The translations under genes and the position numbers were made by a program. A stretch of 64,000 bases of DNA from an uncultured Selenomonadales bacterium. Lineage in GTDB: Bacteria > Bacillota > Negativicutes > DSM-1736 > Dendrosporobacteraceae. The notes beneath the pieces were generated by a model. That model saw only the letters and a list, made by a program, of their open reading frames with translations. It was not told the DNA's origin and did no database searches. The stretch covers positions 1-64,000 of the forward strand of contig CAMJML010000007.1 of the NCBI GenBank assembly GCA_946407015.1, in the 5' to 3' direction. Of this stretch, positions 25,799 through 34,944 are shown piece by piece; positions within the stretch are counted from its first letter, which is position 1; every line of letters begins with the position of its first letter.

Positions 25799-26893
25799 AT
25801 GGTTCAGGGAAGTCCGGTATTGGAAATTGCTTTAGATAAAATCAGGGAAAATTCAGCGCGAGTACTTCAAAAGTGCAAAGAAAAAAATATTGATGTGGTT
25901 GGAGTAACCAAAGGGTTTTCAGCTATGCACCAGATTGTATCTGCAATGGTTGCCGGCGGTATTCAAGGTCTGGCTGATGCCAGAATGGAAAACATTATTG
26001 AAATGCGCAAAAGACATTTTACAAATCCGATTACTCTGCTGAGAATTCCTCGACTTAGCCATGTCAATATTGTTGTTCGTTATGCCGACAGCAGCATCAA
26101 TTCGGAAATAACGGTAATGAAGGCCTTGGCTGAAGCCGCTCAAAAGATGGGCCGGGTTCACCAAATTATTTTAATGGTCGACTTAGGAGATTTGCGTGAA
26201 GGCGTTTTAAAGGAAAATGTATTCAGTACAGTGAAACAAATTATTCAAATCCCTGGCTTGGAGTTGATTGGCCTGGGTACCAATATGGGCTGTTTCGGCG
26301 GAGTGCTGCCCAGTGTTAATAACCTGGGAATATTGGTTCGATTACGCCAGGCGGTACAGGAATATTTAGGGATTGGGCTCAACATCCTATCGGGTGGAGC
26401 GACCTCATCGCTCCTGCTGGTCGAAAACAATACCATGCCAAAAGGCATTAATCAGTTGCGAATTGGCGAAGGGATTTTGCTTGGAACTGATACAACCAAC
26501 AATCGGATCATTCCCTGGTTACATCAGGACACGTTCAGGCTGAGGGCCGAGGTGATTGAGGTCAAAAATAAACCCAGTGTACCCATTGGTGAAATTGGGC
26601 AGGATGCTTTTGGCAATATTCCGGAGTTTGAAGATAAAGGGATTCGTAAACGGGCTATTGTCGCATTAGGCAGACAGGAAGTTTATGTGGAAGGGCTTAT
26701 TCCTTTGGCAAAAGGTCAGAAGGTGCTGGGCGCAAGCAGTGATCATACGATTGTGGATGTTACGGATTCTCAATATGAGATCAACATCGGTGACGAAATT
26801 GTATTTGGTTTGAATTATGCCGGGTTATTGTCTGCGAGCGATTCCCGGTATGTAAAGAAAAATTTTATTACAGGAGAAAACTATGGAAGTTAA
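25799..26893 (+). CDS. Alanine/ornithine racemase-like PLP enzyme (alanine racemase N-terminal fold)
   Basis: A 364-residue fold-type III PLP enzyme. VVGVTKGFSAM near residue 37 carries the expected PLP lysine, and MVDLGDLREG and LSGGATSSLLL fit the YhfX/ornithine racemase branch rather than classical Alr. The substrate is uncertain (ornithine, alanine or another amino acid). The frame is open to 25727, but ATG 25799 follows TTGGGGGA and gives the family start. It overlaps the GNAT gene by 11 bases, so the pair is probably co-translated. Confidence 0.82.
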   Translation: MVQGSPVLEIALDKIRENSARVLQKCKEKNIDVVGVTKGFSAMHQIVSAMVAGGIQGLADARMENIIEMRKRHFTNPITLLRIPRLSHVNIVVRYADSSINSEITVMKALAEAAQKMGRVHQIILMVDLGDLREGVLKENVFSTVKQIIQIPGLELIGLGTNMGCFGGVLPSVNNLGILVRLRQAVQEYLGIGLNILSGGATSSLLLVENNTMPKGINQLRIGEGILLGTDTTNNRIIPWLHQDTFRLRAEVIEVKNKPSVPIGEIGQDAFGNIPEFEDKGIRKRAIVALGRQEVYVEGLIPLAKGQKVLGASSDHTIVDVTDSQYEINIGDEIVFGLNYAGLLSASDSRYVKKNFITGENYGS

Positions 26894-27350
26894 GCTGATT
26901 AAAAATATTGATCTAAAATTACAGCAGCGACTGGTTCAGTTGGAGCAAGCCGCTTTTGGCAGCGGGGGACTGAATGAATGGCACCTGGTTCCGTTAATCC
27001 GTCACGGGAGGGTGTTTACTGCCGTTCATCATGACGAAATTATTGGTGTTATTGAATATATGCTGGATTGGGAGAATCCCCGCAAAGCCTATATGATTGG
27101 CGTTTCAATTGCTGAAAATGCCCGCGGGCAGGGCTTAGGAACGCGCTTTATAAAAAAAACACTACAGGCTTTGGCCAGTGAAAACTTAATGGAAGTAGAA
27201 TTAACGGTACATCCAGATAATCTGGCTGCTATCCGGGTTTATGAAAACAAATTAGGCTTTGTGACTACCGAAGTACGGAAAGACGAATATGGCCGCGGGG
27301 AAGACCGTCTGGTTATGCTCGCATCGTTAAGCGATTTGCAGCAGGGATAG
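26883..27350 (+). CDS. GNAT family N-acetyltransferase
   Basis: A 155-residue acetyltransferase. Motif A is seen in GVSIAENARGQGLGTRFIK (Q/R-x-x-G-x-G/A for acetyl-CoA), followed by VHPDNLAAIRVYENKLGF. The acceptor is unknown; tight coupling with the PLP racemase suggests an amino acid or derivative. ACAGGAGAAA at 26870-26879 is its ribosome-binding site inside the racemase gene. It converges on the SDR gene. Confidence 0.88.
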   Translation: MEVKLIKNIDLKLQQRLVQLEQAAFGSGGLNEWHLVPLIRHGRVFTAVHHDEIIGVIEYMLDWENPRKAYMIGVSIAENARGQGLGTRFIKKTLQALASENLMEVELTVHPDNLAAIRVYENKLGFVTTEVRKDEYGRGEDRLVMLASLSDLQQG

Positions 27351-27355
27351 CTGAA

Positions 27356-28123
27356 TTAGCAAGCTGTTAAACCTCCATCCACCGGGATGATGGCCCCGGT
27401 AATCAGCGAAGCTTTTGGTGAGGCCAGAAAGCCAATGACTTCAGCGACTTCTTCAGGTTGCCCGATCCGGCACTGAGGATAAACGCTGGTCATTTCGCGC
27501 AGTAATTCATCTGGATTGGTACTCGTAGCCAATTGTTCTTTTAGCATAGGAGTTTCAATATCGCCGGGACAAACGCAATTGACCCTGATTTGGTCCAATG
27601 CTACCTCCAAGGACAATGCTTTGGTAAAAGTCGTAACAGCGCCCTTGGAAGCGCAGTAGGCGGTACATAAGATATTGCCATTAATTCCGGCATCGGAGGC
27701 AACATTAATAATGGCTCCGGAGCCGGAGTTCTTTAGTTCGGGGATAGCATATTTGCAGATAAAGAATGTTCCTTTTACATTAACATCCATGACCTGCTGG
27801 AACTCTGCTTCGCTAACGTCTACAATCCGTTTTTCCAAATAGACGCCTGCGGAGTTAATGACAATATTTAATCGGCCGAAAGTTTCAACTGTTTGCCTGA
27901 CCGCCCGCTCACAATCGGCGAGCTGTGTGACATCTGCCTGAATAAAAGTCAGGTGTTGACTGTGTGCGGCCAATGCGGTGAGGGCGGCTTGTCCTTTTTC
28001 TTTTGTGCTGCCAATAATGGCAACGTTAGCCCCCCGCTGTAAGAAAAGCTGTGCAGTAGCTAGGCCAATCCCTGATGTTCCGCCGGTGATCAAGGCTACC
28101 TTGTTAATAAAATCATCGTTCAT
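27356..28123 (-). CDS. SDR family oxidoreductase
   Basis: A classical short-chain dehydrogenase/reductase of 255 residues. It has the NAD(P)-binding TGGTSGIGLA, NSAGVY, a catalytic Ser region INVASDAG, the active site YCASKGA and the terminal GAIIPVDGGLTAC. The substrate is not determined; 3-oxoacyl-ACP reductase- and glucose dehydrogenase-like members share this layout. It is a single gene divergent from the hemolysin III-like gene. Confidence 0.88.
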   Translation of the reverse strand: MNDDFINKVALITGGTSGIGLATAQLFLQRGANVAIIGSTKEKGQAALTALAAHSQHLTFIQADVTQLADCERAVRQTVETFGRLNIVINSAGVYLEKRIVDVSEAEFQQVMDVNVKGTFFICKYAIPELKNSGSGAIINVASDAGINGNILCTAYCASKGAVTTFTKALSLEVALDQIRVNCVCPGDIETPMLKEQLATSTNPDELLREMTSVYPQCRIGQPEEVAEVIGFLASPKASLITGAIIPVDGGLTAC

Positions 28124-28358
28124 GATCAGGCACCTTTCTAATCTATTTCATTTCAGTTATAATACTAATGTAGCATGCTTGGTTATTCTCTGCAAACCTG
28201 GGCCGAGACTGGAACTCGAGCAACGGCTCGTATGGATAAGGTATTGTTTTTGTAAAAACCGGGTATTTTACCGCCGAGTGAGCATATACTTGTCAATGTG
28301 TCACAGGAAACCAGTGCTGCTTGCCGGCATAAATTTGCTAAAAAAGGGGAAAACGGTC

Positions 28359-29018
28359 ATGAAGCTTGCAGAACGTTCGTTTCATAGGCTTGAAGAAATA
28401 TTTAATGCCGTCACCCATGGGGTTGGGGCTGTTTTTGCGCTTATTGGCTTGGGCGTACTCATTGCGGCCGCTTACTATCATGGCGGAGCCTGGCATCTGG
28501 TAAGCTTTATTATTTATGGGATATCACTGGTATTACTTTACTTTGCCTCAACGCTCTATCATAGTTTCACAAATGAAAAAATCAAATATTTGTTTAAGAT
28601 TTTTGATCATGCCGCGATATACCTGCTGATTGCCGGTACTTATACGCCCTTTACCCTGATTCCATTGCATGGGGTGATTGGCTGGACCATTTTTAGTGTC
28701 ATCTGGTCCTTGGCCATTATCGGGGTGGTCTTGAAAGTTTTCTTTGTTAAACGCTTTAAAGTATTATCCACTTTATGTTATATTTTTATGGGGTGGGCTG
28801 CGGTACTGATGATCAAGCCGTTGCTGGCAACCGTGGCGGTTGAAGGTCTTTATTGGTTGATTGGCGGCGGGCTGTTGTATACTGTCGGGGCCGTCTTTTA
28901 TCTGGCCCGCCGGATGCCGTTTAACCATGCTATTTGGCATATTTTTGTCCTGGGGGGCAGCATTGCTCATTTTATTGTTGTTTTCAAGTATATCTTACCG
29001 ATTGCGGTGATTGATTGA
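28359..29018 (+). CDS. Hemolysin III/PAQR family membrane protein
   Basis: A 219-residue protein with seven predicted membrane segments. The conserved FNAVTHGVGA near the N-terminus, YFASTLYHSF, FDHAAIYLLIAGTYTPF and the C-terminal HAIWHIFVLGGSIAHF supply the Ser, Asp and His residues typical of the PAQR/YqfA/hemolysin III family (putative metal-dependent amidohydrolase-like membrane proteins). ATG 28359 is chosen because it gives the family start; the frame is open ~380 bases upstream across the SDR gene. GGGGA precedes it. Confidence 0.88.
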   Translation: MKLAERSFHRLEEIFNAVTHGVGAVFALIGLGVLIAAAYYHGGAWHLVSFIIYGISLVLLYFASTLYHSFTNEKIKYLFKIFDHAAIYLLIAGTYTPFTLIPLHGVIGWTIFSVIWSLAIIGVVLKVFFVKRFKVLSTLCYIFMGWAAVLMIKPLLATVAVEGLYWLIGGGLLYTVGAVFYLARRMPFNHAIWHIFVLGGSIAHFIVVFKYILPIAVID

Positions 29019-29069
29019 CTTTGTTTAAAGAAAATGCAGATTGATAACCCAACAATAAACATTGGCCTT

Positions 29070-29104
29070 AAGACCGTATTGTTGAAATACGGTCTTTGTT
29101 TTTT
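29070..29104 (+). terminator. Terminator after the hemolysin III-like gene
   Basis: AAGACCGTATT (29070-29080) pairs with AATACGGTCTT (29086-29096), followed by GTTTTTTTG. Confidence 0.9.
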
Positions 29105-29179
29105 TGTAAGATCAGGGAAAAAGTGTGGAGAAAAATTGTTTCTTGTCATTGTTTTAAAAGGTATGGGGAGATGTTCAAC

Positions 29180-30526
29180 ATGAAAGCAATTAAGAGAATT
29201 ATCGCCGAACATGGCACGCTGGTTTTCAGTATGACTAAATGGTTTATTTATGCGTCGTTAGTTGGGGTGACTATCGGTCTTAGTACAACTGTTTTTCTAA
29301 AAATACTGGGTTGGTCAACTCTGCAAATGCAAACCATACCGCAGCATTTGCTGCTGCTGCCGGTCATGTTTGTTTTGACACAATGGATTGTGAGCCGCTT
29401 TGCGCCACAGGCCAAAGGACACGGAACTGAAAAAGTCATTGAAGCTGTGCACATCAATCAAGGGAAAATTGCCCTTGCGGTTGTCCCGGTTAAATTGCTG
29501 GCCACTGTAATAACGATCGCAAGCGGTGGATCGGCGGGGAAAGAGGGGCCTTGTGCGCAAATCGGAGCCGGACTGGCTTCTGCCTGGGCTGATTGGCTTA
29601 ATATTAATGACCGCGACCGTCCCAAATTAGTGATTTGCGGCATCAGTGCGGGCTTTGCCAGCGTCTTCGGCACACCTATTGCCGGTGCTTTATTTGGTAT
29701 CGAAGTCTTATTTCTTGGGCAAATGCTCTATGAGGTTTTATTCCCGGCCTTTGTATCAGGAATGGTCAGCTATCAAGCTTCCCTATGGCTTGGCAACACT
29801 TATTTTTATCATCAGTTGGCCATTGAGCCTTATTCGAATAATGCCATGTTGATTCATGCTTTTATACTGGGGATTGTTTGCGGCGTTGCCGCTTTAATGT
29901 TTATCAAGCTTTTTGATGTGGTTGCCCTTATCATGCGAAAGTTGGAACAGCGTCCTTACCTGAAAAGCTTTACAGGTGGTTTGATCGTTATGCTTATCGG
30001 ATTATTGGTGTCTGAGGGCTATTTGGGATTAGGCATTGAAACAATGGAAGCCGGTCTCCAGGGAGAGGTATTGCCATGGAGTGCGTCCCTGTGGAAAATG
30101 CTTGCGACCGCAGTCACCTTGGAATCAGGCGGCAGCGGCGGTGTACTCACTCCGTTGTTTGTGGTGGGGACAGCTGTCGGCAATCTTTTCGGTATTTTAG
30201 TTTCAGCCTCTAATCTGGCGGTCTATTCAGCTATTGGTTTGGTTGCAACGTTGTCGGCAGCAGCGAATACACCAATTTCGGCCACTGTCATGGCCATTGA
30301 ATTGTTTGGGGCCAATATTGCGCCCTATGCGGCCATAAGCTGTGTGGTTGCGTATGTTTTTGTCGGACATAACAGTATTTATCCAAGCCAGGTACTGTCC
30401 GCAAAAAAAAGCGCTTCCATCGCGGTGGATACTGGCAAAATGTTGTCGGAAACCGATCATGCGCGCATCTATCCACGCAAAGATACTGCTTTTAGGAGGC
30501 TATTATTATGGATGCGCAAGCATTAG
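29180..30526 (+). CDS. ClC family chloride channel/transporter
   Basis: A 448-residue membrane protein with the ClC selectivity-filter motifs GGSAGKEGP (near 115), GFASVFGTPIAGALFG and ESGGSGGVLTPLFVVG. There is no C-terminal CBS domain. ClC proteins are Cl-/H+ exchangers or channels; the coupling mode is not decided. ATG 29180 lies 9 bases after GGGGAG; in-frame ATGs at 29096 and 29171 lack a usable ribosome-binding site. Confidence 0.88.
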   Translation: MKAIKRIIAEHGTLVFSMTKWFIYASLVGVTIGLSTTVFLKILGWSTLQMQTIPQHLLLLPVMFVLTQWIVSRFAPQAKGHGTEKVIEAVHINQGKIALAVVPVKLLATVITIASGGSAGKEGPCAQIGAGLASAWADWLNINDRDRPKLVICGISAGFASVFGTPIAGALFGIEVLFLGQMLYEVLFPAFVSGMVSYQASLWLGNTYFYHQLAIEPYSNNAMLIHAFILGIVCGVAALMFIKLFDVVALIMRKLEQRPYLKSFTGGLIVMLIGLLVSEGYLGLGIETMEAGLQGEVLPWSASLWKMLATAVTLESGGSGGVLTPLFVVGTAVGNLFGILVSASNLAVYSAIGLVATLSAAANTPISATVMAIELFGANIAPYAAISCVVAYVFVGHNSIYPSQVLSAKKSASIAVDTGKMLSETDHARIYPRKDTAFRRLLLWMRKH

Positions 30527-30593
30527 AGAAATCTTTTTAAAATGTGGTAATTTACAATCGGCAGATCTTCAATTGAATAGACTTATTTTGTAC

Positions 30594-30640
30594 AACCAGA
30601 CGAGAAGTTTAGCGAGCTTGCGTCTGGTTTGTTTGTTTTT
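30594..30640 (+). terminator. Terminator after the ClC gene
   Basis: AACCAGACG (30594-30602) pairs with CGTCTGGTT (30621-30629), followed by TGTTTGTTTTTT. Confidence 0.8.
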
Positions 30641-30691
30641 TACAAGCGATTCCATAAAACAAAATGCCGTTTGGAAGAAACTAAGCCTACA

Positions 30692-30720
30692 TTGACAACT
30701 AACAACTTATGTATTAATAT
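30692..30720 (+). promoter_or_regulatory. Sigma-A promoter of the betaine ABC operon
   Basis: TTGACA (30692-30697), 17-bp spacer, TAATAT (30715-30720). It overlaps an imperfect inverted repeat (CAACTTAT with ATAAGGTTG) that could bind a regulator. Confidence 0.7.
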
Positions 30721-30757
30721 AAGGTTGTATGTAATTGGGTTACAAAGGAGGGAAAAT

Positions 30758-31948
30758 ATGTCTAAAATTGAGATTAAAAATTTATATAAAATTTTTGGAC
30801 ATCAACCCGAAACTGTGTGGCCGTTCATTGAACGAGGCATATCAAAGAAAGAGATTTTGCAACAAACAGGTCATACGATTGGCATTCATAATGTCAGTTT
30901 TGACGTCAACGAAGGTGAAATTTTTGTGGTCATGGGTTTATCGGGGTGTGGGAAATCGACTCTGATTCGCTGTCTTAACCGATTGATTGAACCTTCGGCC
31001 GGCAGTATTTATCTGGATAACCAGAATATTTTAGAGGCTGGTCCGGAAGAACTGCTTGAAATCCGCCGCAAGAAAATTGCTATGGTATTTCAAAAATTTG
31101 CTCTTTTTCCCCATCGCGACATTTGTGCCAATGTAGAGTACGGACTGGAGGTACAAGGCATTGAGGCAGACAAGCGACGGGCCAAGGCTATGCAAGCCAT
31201 TGAACTTGTTGGCTTGAAGGGATATGAGCATTCCATGCCTGAAGAGCTAAGCGGCGGTATGCAACAGCGAGTCGGGTTGGCAAGGGCTTTGGCGACCAAT
31301 CCGGATATCCTGCTGATGGATGAGGCTTTCAGTGCGCTTGATCCATTAATTCGCAAAGAAATGCAGGGGGAACTGCTGGATCTTCAGGCCAAGATGCAAA
31401 AAACGATCGTATTTATAACTCATGATCTGGACGAAGCTTTGAAAATCGGTGACCGGATTGCCATGATGCGAGATGGTCAGGTGATTCAAATCGGAACACC
31501 GGAAGAAATATTGACTCAGCCGGCAGACGATTACGTCCGTGACTTTATACAGGGCGTTGATCGTACAAAAGTGCTCACCGCCGGCTCAATCATGAAGCGG
31601 CCGGAGCCGCTCATGATACCTAAAGATGGTCCGCGCGTAGCTGTACGCAGGATGCAGGAAGAAAGCATTTCCAGTATTTATGCCGTCAATTCACATCGGC
31701 AGTTTCTTGGCATTGTGAGGATTGAGGATGCCATAGAACAGGCAAAACAAGGGAAACATGATCTTACCGAGATCATTGTGAGCGACGCTCCTCTAACTTC
31801 GGCCGATGTCTCATTAATCGATTTACTGCCTGTGGCCTTTAATGCCAAGTCGCCGATTGTTGTTTTGGATAGTGATAAGGTCATGATTGGAATTGTGAGC
31901 AGAGCGTCCATTATCTCTAATATTGTAGGGAGGGATGTTCAGTCATGA
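30758..31948 (+). CDS. proV: Glycine betaine/quaternary amine ABC transporter ATP-binding protein
   Basis: A 396-residue ATPase: Walker A GLSGCGKST, signature LSGGMQQRVGLARAL, Walker B ILLMDEAFSALDP, and two C-terminal CBS-type domains (~275-396). The N-terminal IFGHQPETVWPFIERG segment and the CBS pair are typical of ProV/OpuAA, where CBS domains sense ionic strength. ATG 30758 follows AAAGGAGGG. It overlaps the permease gene by 4 bases. Osmoprotectant import is expected; the exact substrate is inferred. Confidence 0.92.
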   Translation: MSKIEIKNLYKIFGHQPETVWPFIERGISKKEILQQTGHTIGIHNVSFDVNEGEIFVVMGLSGCGKSTLIRCLNRLIEPSAGSIYLDNQNILEAGPEELLEIRRKKIAMVFQKFALFPHRDICANVEYGLEVQGIEADKRRAKAMQAIELVGLKGYEHSMPEELSGGMQQRVGLARALATNPDILLMDEAFSALDPLIRKEMQGELLDLQAKMQKTIVFITHDLDEALKIGDRIAMMRDGQVIQIGTPEEILTQPADDYVRDFIQGVDRTKVLTAGSIMKRPEPLMIPKDGPRVAVRRMQEESISSIYAVNSHRQFLGIVRIEDAIEQAKQGKHDLTEIIVSDAPLTSADVSLIDLLPVAFNAKSPIVVLDSDKVMIGIVSRASIISNIVGRDVQS

Positions 31949-32784
31949 ATTTGCACATTGGAACAGCATTTGAAGCCATGATTGGTTGGCTAAGGATCAA
32001 TTTTGAAGGCTTTTTTACAATCATTAGAACCATGTTGTTGGGGTTTATTACCGGATTTGAAAGTCTGTTGCTATTTTTTCCGGCATTTGTAATCATTGCT
32101 CTGGCTGGTTTTTTAGCTTGGCGCTTTGCCGGGCGAGGCATTACGCTGTTTACAGTAGCCGGACTCAGTTTAATCTATGGAATGAATCTATGGCCGCAAA
32201 CGATGCAAACTGTGGCCTTGGTATTAACCTCAGCCTTTATTGCCCTGAGTATTGGCATTCCAATCGGGATTTGGACTTCACGAAGTGTGAAAGCCGATAG
32301 AGTGATCAGGCCGATGCTGGATTTTATGCAAACAATGCCTGCCTTTGTTTATCTCATTCCGGCGATCTTATTTTTTAAATTGGGCAAAGTTCCAGGGGCT
32401 GTAGCAACCGTGATCTTTGCTATGCCTCCGGCCGTCCGATTAACCAATCTTGGCATTCGGCAGGTGCCCGCTGATGTGGTAGAGGCAGCCAAATCTTTTG
32501 GCTCGACTCCACGCCAACTGTTATTTAAGGTTCAGTTACCCATAGCTATTCCAACTATTTTAGCCGGAGTAAATCAGACAATCATGTTATCGCTGTCTAT
32601 GGTCGTCATTGCAGCTATGATTGGTGCCGGTGGCTTGGGCGAAGAAGTGTTAAAGGGAATTACTCAGCTTAAAATCGGGCGTGGCTTCGAAAGTGGTGTC
32701 GCGGTTGTTATATTGGCAATGATTCTGGATCGCATATCACAGAGCTTTGCGAGTCGCAACCGCAATCATAAACAACATCATTAA
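31945..32784 (+). CDS. proW: Glycine betaine-type ABC transporter permease
   Basis: A 279-residue inner-membrane permease with about six or seven membrane segments and the binding-protein-dependent transport motif around EAAKSFGSTPRQLLFKVQLP. QTMPAFVYLIPAILFF and IGAGGLGEEVLKGI are typical of ProW/OpuAB. It is the second gene of the operon and is coupled to the ATPase by ATGA. Confidence 0.92.
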   Translation: MNLHIGTAFEAMIGWLRINFEGFFTIIRTMLLGFITGFESLLLFFPAFVIIALAGFLAWRFAGRGITLFTVAGLSLIYGMNLWPQTMQTVALVLTSAFIALSIGIPIGIWTSRSVKADRVIRPMLDFMQTMPAFVYLIPAILFFKLGKVPGAVATVIFAMPPAVRLTNLGIRQVPADVVEAAKSFGSTPRQLLFKVQLPIAIPTILAGVNQTIMLSLSMVVIAAMIGAGGLGEEVLKGITQLKIGRGFESGVAVVILAMILDRISQSFASRNRNHKQHH

Positions 32785-32796
32785 GGGAGGGGTTTT

Positions 32797-33678
32797 ATGA
32801 GTAAACAAAAGACTAAATGGTTTATGCTGGTGATGGTCGCTATCCTGAGCACAGCTCTATTGCTGGCAGGCTGCGGTAAATCCGATACCGCTCAGCCAGG
32901 AAAAAAAGTGGTTAAATTCGGGTATGTGAACTGGGCGGAAGGCGTAGCCATGACTCATTTGGCCAAGGTCGTGCTGGAGGATAAGATGGGCTATCAGGTT
33001 GAAACCACCATGGCCGATGTTGCACCGGTGTTTACGTCGGTAGCCAACGGTGATTATGATGCATTTCTAGATGCGTGGCTGCCGGTGACTCATGAAAGCT
33101 ATATGAAAGAGTATGGAGATAAACTGGTTGACTTGGGAGTGAGTTTTACAGGAGCACGTATTGGGCTTGTTGTTCCTGAATATGTGACGATTAACAGTAT
33201 CGAGGAACTGAATGCGGCTAAGGACCGCTTTGAAGGGAAACTTATTGGAATCGATTCCGGGGCTGGCATTATGAAGGCCACCGATAAAGCCATTCAAGAC
33301 TATCAGTTACAATATCAACTGCTGCCGGGAAGTGGCCCGGCCATGACGGCATCCCTAAAAGATGCGGTTGAAAAACAGGAGTGGGTTGCAGTAACCGGCT
33401 GGAAACCACATTGGATGTTTGCAACCTGGAAGCTTAAATTCCTGGAGGACCCTAAAGGCGTTTACGGTAATGTTGAGAATATTCATATTGTAGGCCGCAA
33501 AAATATCGAACAGGATTTACCGGAGGTCGCCGCTTTCTTAAAGAATTTCAAACTCAATGATCAACAGCTTGGCAGCTTAATGGGAATGATTGCTGAAAGC
33601 GATGATCCGGTTAAAAGTGCTAAAGAGTGGGTCAAGAACAATGAAGAATTGGTCAATAGCTGGATTCCCAAAAAATAA
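32797..33678 (+). CDS. opuAC: Glycine betaine-type substrate-binding lipoprotein
   Basis: A 293-residue OpuAC/ProX-type binding protein. The signal peptide ends in the lipobox LLAGC (Cys 26), so it is a lipoprotein. The mature part shows VKFGYVNWAEGVAMTHL and ANGDYDAFLDAWLPVTHE near the N-terminal lobe. TGWKPHWMFATW supplies aromatic residues of the kind that cage quaternary amines. It is the third gene of the operon, which then ends in a long hairpin. Confidence 0.9.
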   Translation: MSKQKTKWFMLVMVAILSTALLLAGCGKSDTAQPGKKVVKFGYVNWAEGVAMTHLAKVVLEDKMGYQVETTMADVAPVFTSVANGDYDAFLDAWLPVTHESYMKEYGDKLVDLGVSFTGARIGLVVPEYVTINSIEELNAAKDRFEGKLIGIDSGAGIMKATDKAIQDYQLQYQLLPGSGPAMTASLKDAVEKQEWVAVTGWKPHWMFATWKLKFLEDPKGVYGNVENIHIVGRKNIEQDLPEVAAFLKNFKLNDQQLGSLMGMIAESDDPVKSAKEWVKNNEELVNSWIPKK

Positions 33679-33706
33679 GTCTTATTTTAAATTGCTCGCT
33701 TATCGC

Positions 33707-33761
33707 AGCATAAAAATAATACCTGCAGGCTTTTTTGCCCTGCAGGTATTATTTTTATGCT
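33707..33761. terminator. 23-bp perfect hairpin, bidirectional terminator
   Basis: Arms 33707-33729 and 33739-33761 are exactly complementary. The inner CCTGCAGG stem extends into an A/T-rich stem giving T-runs on both strands, fitting convergent opuAC and selD. Confidence 0.85.
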
Positions 33762-33779
33762 CAAGATAAGTTCGTAACT

Positions 33780-34814
33780 CTATTGACGGACGTCAATAGA
33801 GGGATTTCCCCGGCCGACAACCCGTCCAATCACAGTCGCATTTTCAACACACTGTGATTTTAATGCTGCCAATAGTGCAGGCGCCTGAGATTCGGGTACA
33901 CTGAATAATAAACCGCCTGATGTTTGCGGATCATAGCAGATATCCCGGAGAGTTTCAGGGACATCTGGCATAAAAGTGACGGCCGTAAAGTAGTCCCGGT
34001 TTGAGTACATGGCTGCCGGGATTAAGCCCAGAGCGGCAGCCTCCAAGGCATTAGGCAGGATTGGCAGTTTATGGCTGAATAGCTCGAGCTGTACCTGGCT
34101 GCCGGCTGCCATTTCATAAGTATGGCCAAGCAGGCCAAAACCTGTGATATCGGTACAGGCATGGATCGAAAAGGCAGCGGCGATTTCGGCTGCCGTCCGG
34201 TTTAGTGTTATCATGCTTTGTATCGCAGCCTGGACTCCTTCGGCAAATAAATCGGCTTTGGCGGCTGTTGTCAGTATGCCTGTTCCCAGTGCTTTGGTTA
34301 GAATTAAGAGATCACCCGGTTGGGCCCCGGAATTGGTCCAGATTTTTTGCGGATGGACAAGTCCGGTAAGACTAAGTCCGTATTTGGGTTCAGGATTTTC
34401 TACAGTGTGACCGCCAATGATGATGGCTCCTGCTTCTGCCAGTTTAGTTTCTCCACCTTTAAGGATAGCTGCCAATACTTCGGGGCCCAGCTTGCAAATC
34501 GGGAAGGCGACAATATTAAGGGCGGTTATGGGCTTTCCGCCCATGGCATAAATATCGCTGACACTGTTGGCAGCTGCAATTTGACCAAAAGTATAGGGAT
34601 CATCCACCATCGGGCCAAAAAAGTCAACCGTCTGCACCAACGCTGTCGTTTGATCCAATTTGTATACGCCGGCATCATCCGATGTGCTGATTCCAACTAA
34701 TAAATTCTCATGCTGTTGACTGGATAAGCCTTGAACTGCCTGTGCCAATATTCCCGGGCTGATTTTTCCGGCACAACCGCCGCTCGATGTATAGGTAGTT
34801 AGTTTGATGACCAT
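33780..34814 (-). CDS. selD: Selenide, water dikinase (selenophosphate synthetase)
   Basis: Makes selenophosphate from selenide and ATP for selenocysteine and selenouridine synthesis. The 344-residue protein has the active-site SGGCAGKISPG with catalytic Cys and Lys at residues ~14 and 17 (Cys rather than selenocysteine), DDAGVY, DFFGPMVDDPYTFG and ACTDITGFGLLGH. ATG 34814 follows GAGGAGG. No selA, selB or selC lies nearby, so the use of selenophosphate is not shown here. Confidence 0.92.
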   Translation of the reverse strand: MVIKLTTYTSSGGCAGKISPGILAQAVQGLSSQQHENLLVGISTSDDAGVYKLDQTTALVQTVDFFGPMVDDPYTFGQIAAANSVSDIYAMGGKPITALNIVAFPICKLGPEVLAAILKGGETKLAEAGAIIIGGHTVENPEPKYGLSLTGLVHPQKIWTNSGAQPGDLLILTKALGTGILTTAAKADLFAEGVQAAIQSMITLNRTAAEIAAAFSIHACTDITGFGLLGHTYEMAAGSQVQLELFSHKLPILPNALEAAALGLIPAAMYSNRDYFTAVTFMPDVPETLRDICYDPQTSGGLLFSVPESQAPALLAALKSQCVENATVIGRVVGRGNPSIDVRQ

Positions 34815-34912
34815 CCTGAAGCCTCCTCATTTACACTGCCTGGTTGTACGAATCAGTATGACTAAGTGCCATAGCAAATTGCGGTCCTGGTTTTCAGTCC
34901 TATTTAACTGTA

Positions 34913-34942
34913 ATTATGAATTCGTCTTGCTCGATTTGTTAA
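34913..34942 (-). promoter_or_regulatory. Candidate selD promoter
   Basis: On the minus strand TTAACA (34942-34937), 18-bp spacer, CATAAT (34918-34913), about 100 bases upstream of the selD start. Confidence 0.35.
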
Positions 34943-34944
34943 GC

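Noticed and set aside
34861-34890. Sigma-54 promoter from a TGGCAC-like sequence near selD
   Set aside because: TGGCAC is present on the minus strand (34873-34865 area), but the required downstream TTGC at N5 is missing.
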